DNA of 5,905 nt from the NCBI GenBank assembly GCA_016839955.1, contig JAEOTI010000687.1, positions 1 to 5,905 on the forward strand, written 5' to 3'. Position 1 is the first letter of the stretch. Each line of letters opens with the position of its first letter. The stretch is from Candidatus Hodarchaeota archaeon. Its GTDB lineage: Archaea > Asgardarchaeota > Heimdallarchaeia > Hodarchaeales > YT1-057. The notes beneath the pieces are model-generated. The model was not told the origin of the DNA. It made no database searches and worked only from the letters and a program-made list of their open reading frames with translations. This document shows, piece by piece, positions 5,829 through 5,905 of the stretch. The translations under genes and the position numbers were made by a program.

Positions 5829-5905
5829 ATGACCAGTCTTCTAGAATATTTACCTATTCAAGAAGAATCCTACATTGAATCCTTTTTATCTGATATGATT
5901 AAGAA
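5829..5905 (+). CDS. Partial N-terminus of an unidentified protein
   Basis: An ATG at 5829, preceded by SD AGGTG (5814-5818, 10-base spacing), opens 25 codons plus two bases to the right edge without a stop. The protein begins MTSLLEYLPIQEESYIESFL, an acidic, helix-prone N-terminus without signal peptide or membrane segment. I do not recognise it, and too little is present to assign a family. It follows the radical SAM gene by 106 bases on the same strand and could be its partner (modified protein, or another cluster member), but nothing here shows that. The other frame open nearby, from GTG 5817, stops before the edge. Confidence 0.6.
   Translation, partial: MTSLLEYLPIQEESYIESFLSDMIK

Noticed and set aside
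1..5905. CRISPR array, tRNA or rRNA gene, insertion sequence
   Set aside because: I looked for regularly spaced repeats, cloverleaf-like GC-rich segments, transposase motifs and terminal inverted repeats and saw none.

Overview
The window looks like a piece of an AT-rich archaeal chromosome. The evidence is moderate: short purine-rich Shine-Dalgarno (SD) sites (AGAGGA, AGGGG, AGGTG), TTG and GTG starts, TATA-like boxes rather than clear -35/-10 pairs, and a NurA-like fragment at the left edge. An Asgard-type lineage is possible, but nothing here settles the taxon.

Left half (1-2782), ordinary genes at roughly 38-45% GC in the lines I counted. A minus-strand gene running off the left edge (start at 250) is an unidentified protein that may be NurA-like. 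Diverging from it is a complete family 2-type glycosyltransferase (435-1385). It converges, with 23 bases between the stop codons, on a complete MATE-family multidrug or metabolite exporter (1409-2782, minus).

Middle (2783-3404), a 622-base AT-rich stretch without a convincing gene. It should hold the divergent promoters, and it ends in an unusual leader with three similar SD-plus-start-like motifs.

Right half (3405-5905), a plus-strand accessory cluster at about 30% GC in the lines counted: (1) an Nmad2-family (nucleotide modification associated domain 2) protein whose otherwise intact 203-codon frame is broken by one TAG, at a place where the family, as I remember it, has tyrosine; (2) a single-domain TIR-like protein of the DUF1863/MTH538/ThsB type, keeping the glutamate expected for NAD+ hydrolysis or cyclisation; (3) a radical SAM protein with a full C-terminal SPASM domain; (4) the first 25 codons of another gene, cut by the right edge.

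The interesting part is the Nmad2 + ThsB-like TIR pair with the radical SAM/SPASM enzyme behind it. ThsB-like TIR proteins make nucleotide second messengers in Thoeris anti-phage defence, and Nmad2 is named for its link to base-modification gene clusters, so the pair reads as a candidate defence module. No ThsA effector is visible in the window. The amber codon is either a recent nonsense mutation, a sequencing error, or readthrough/recoding (for example pyrrolysine). All three remain open.
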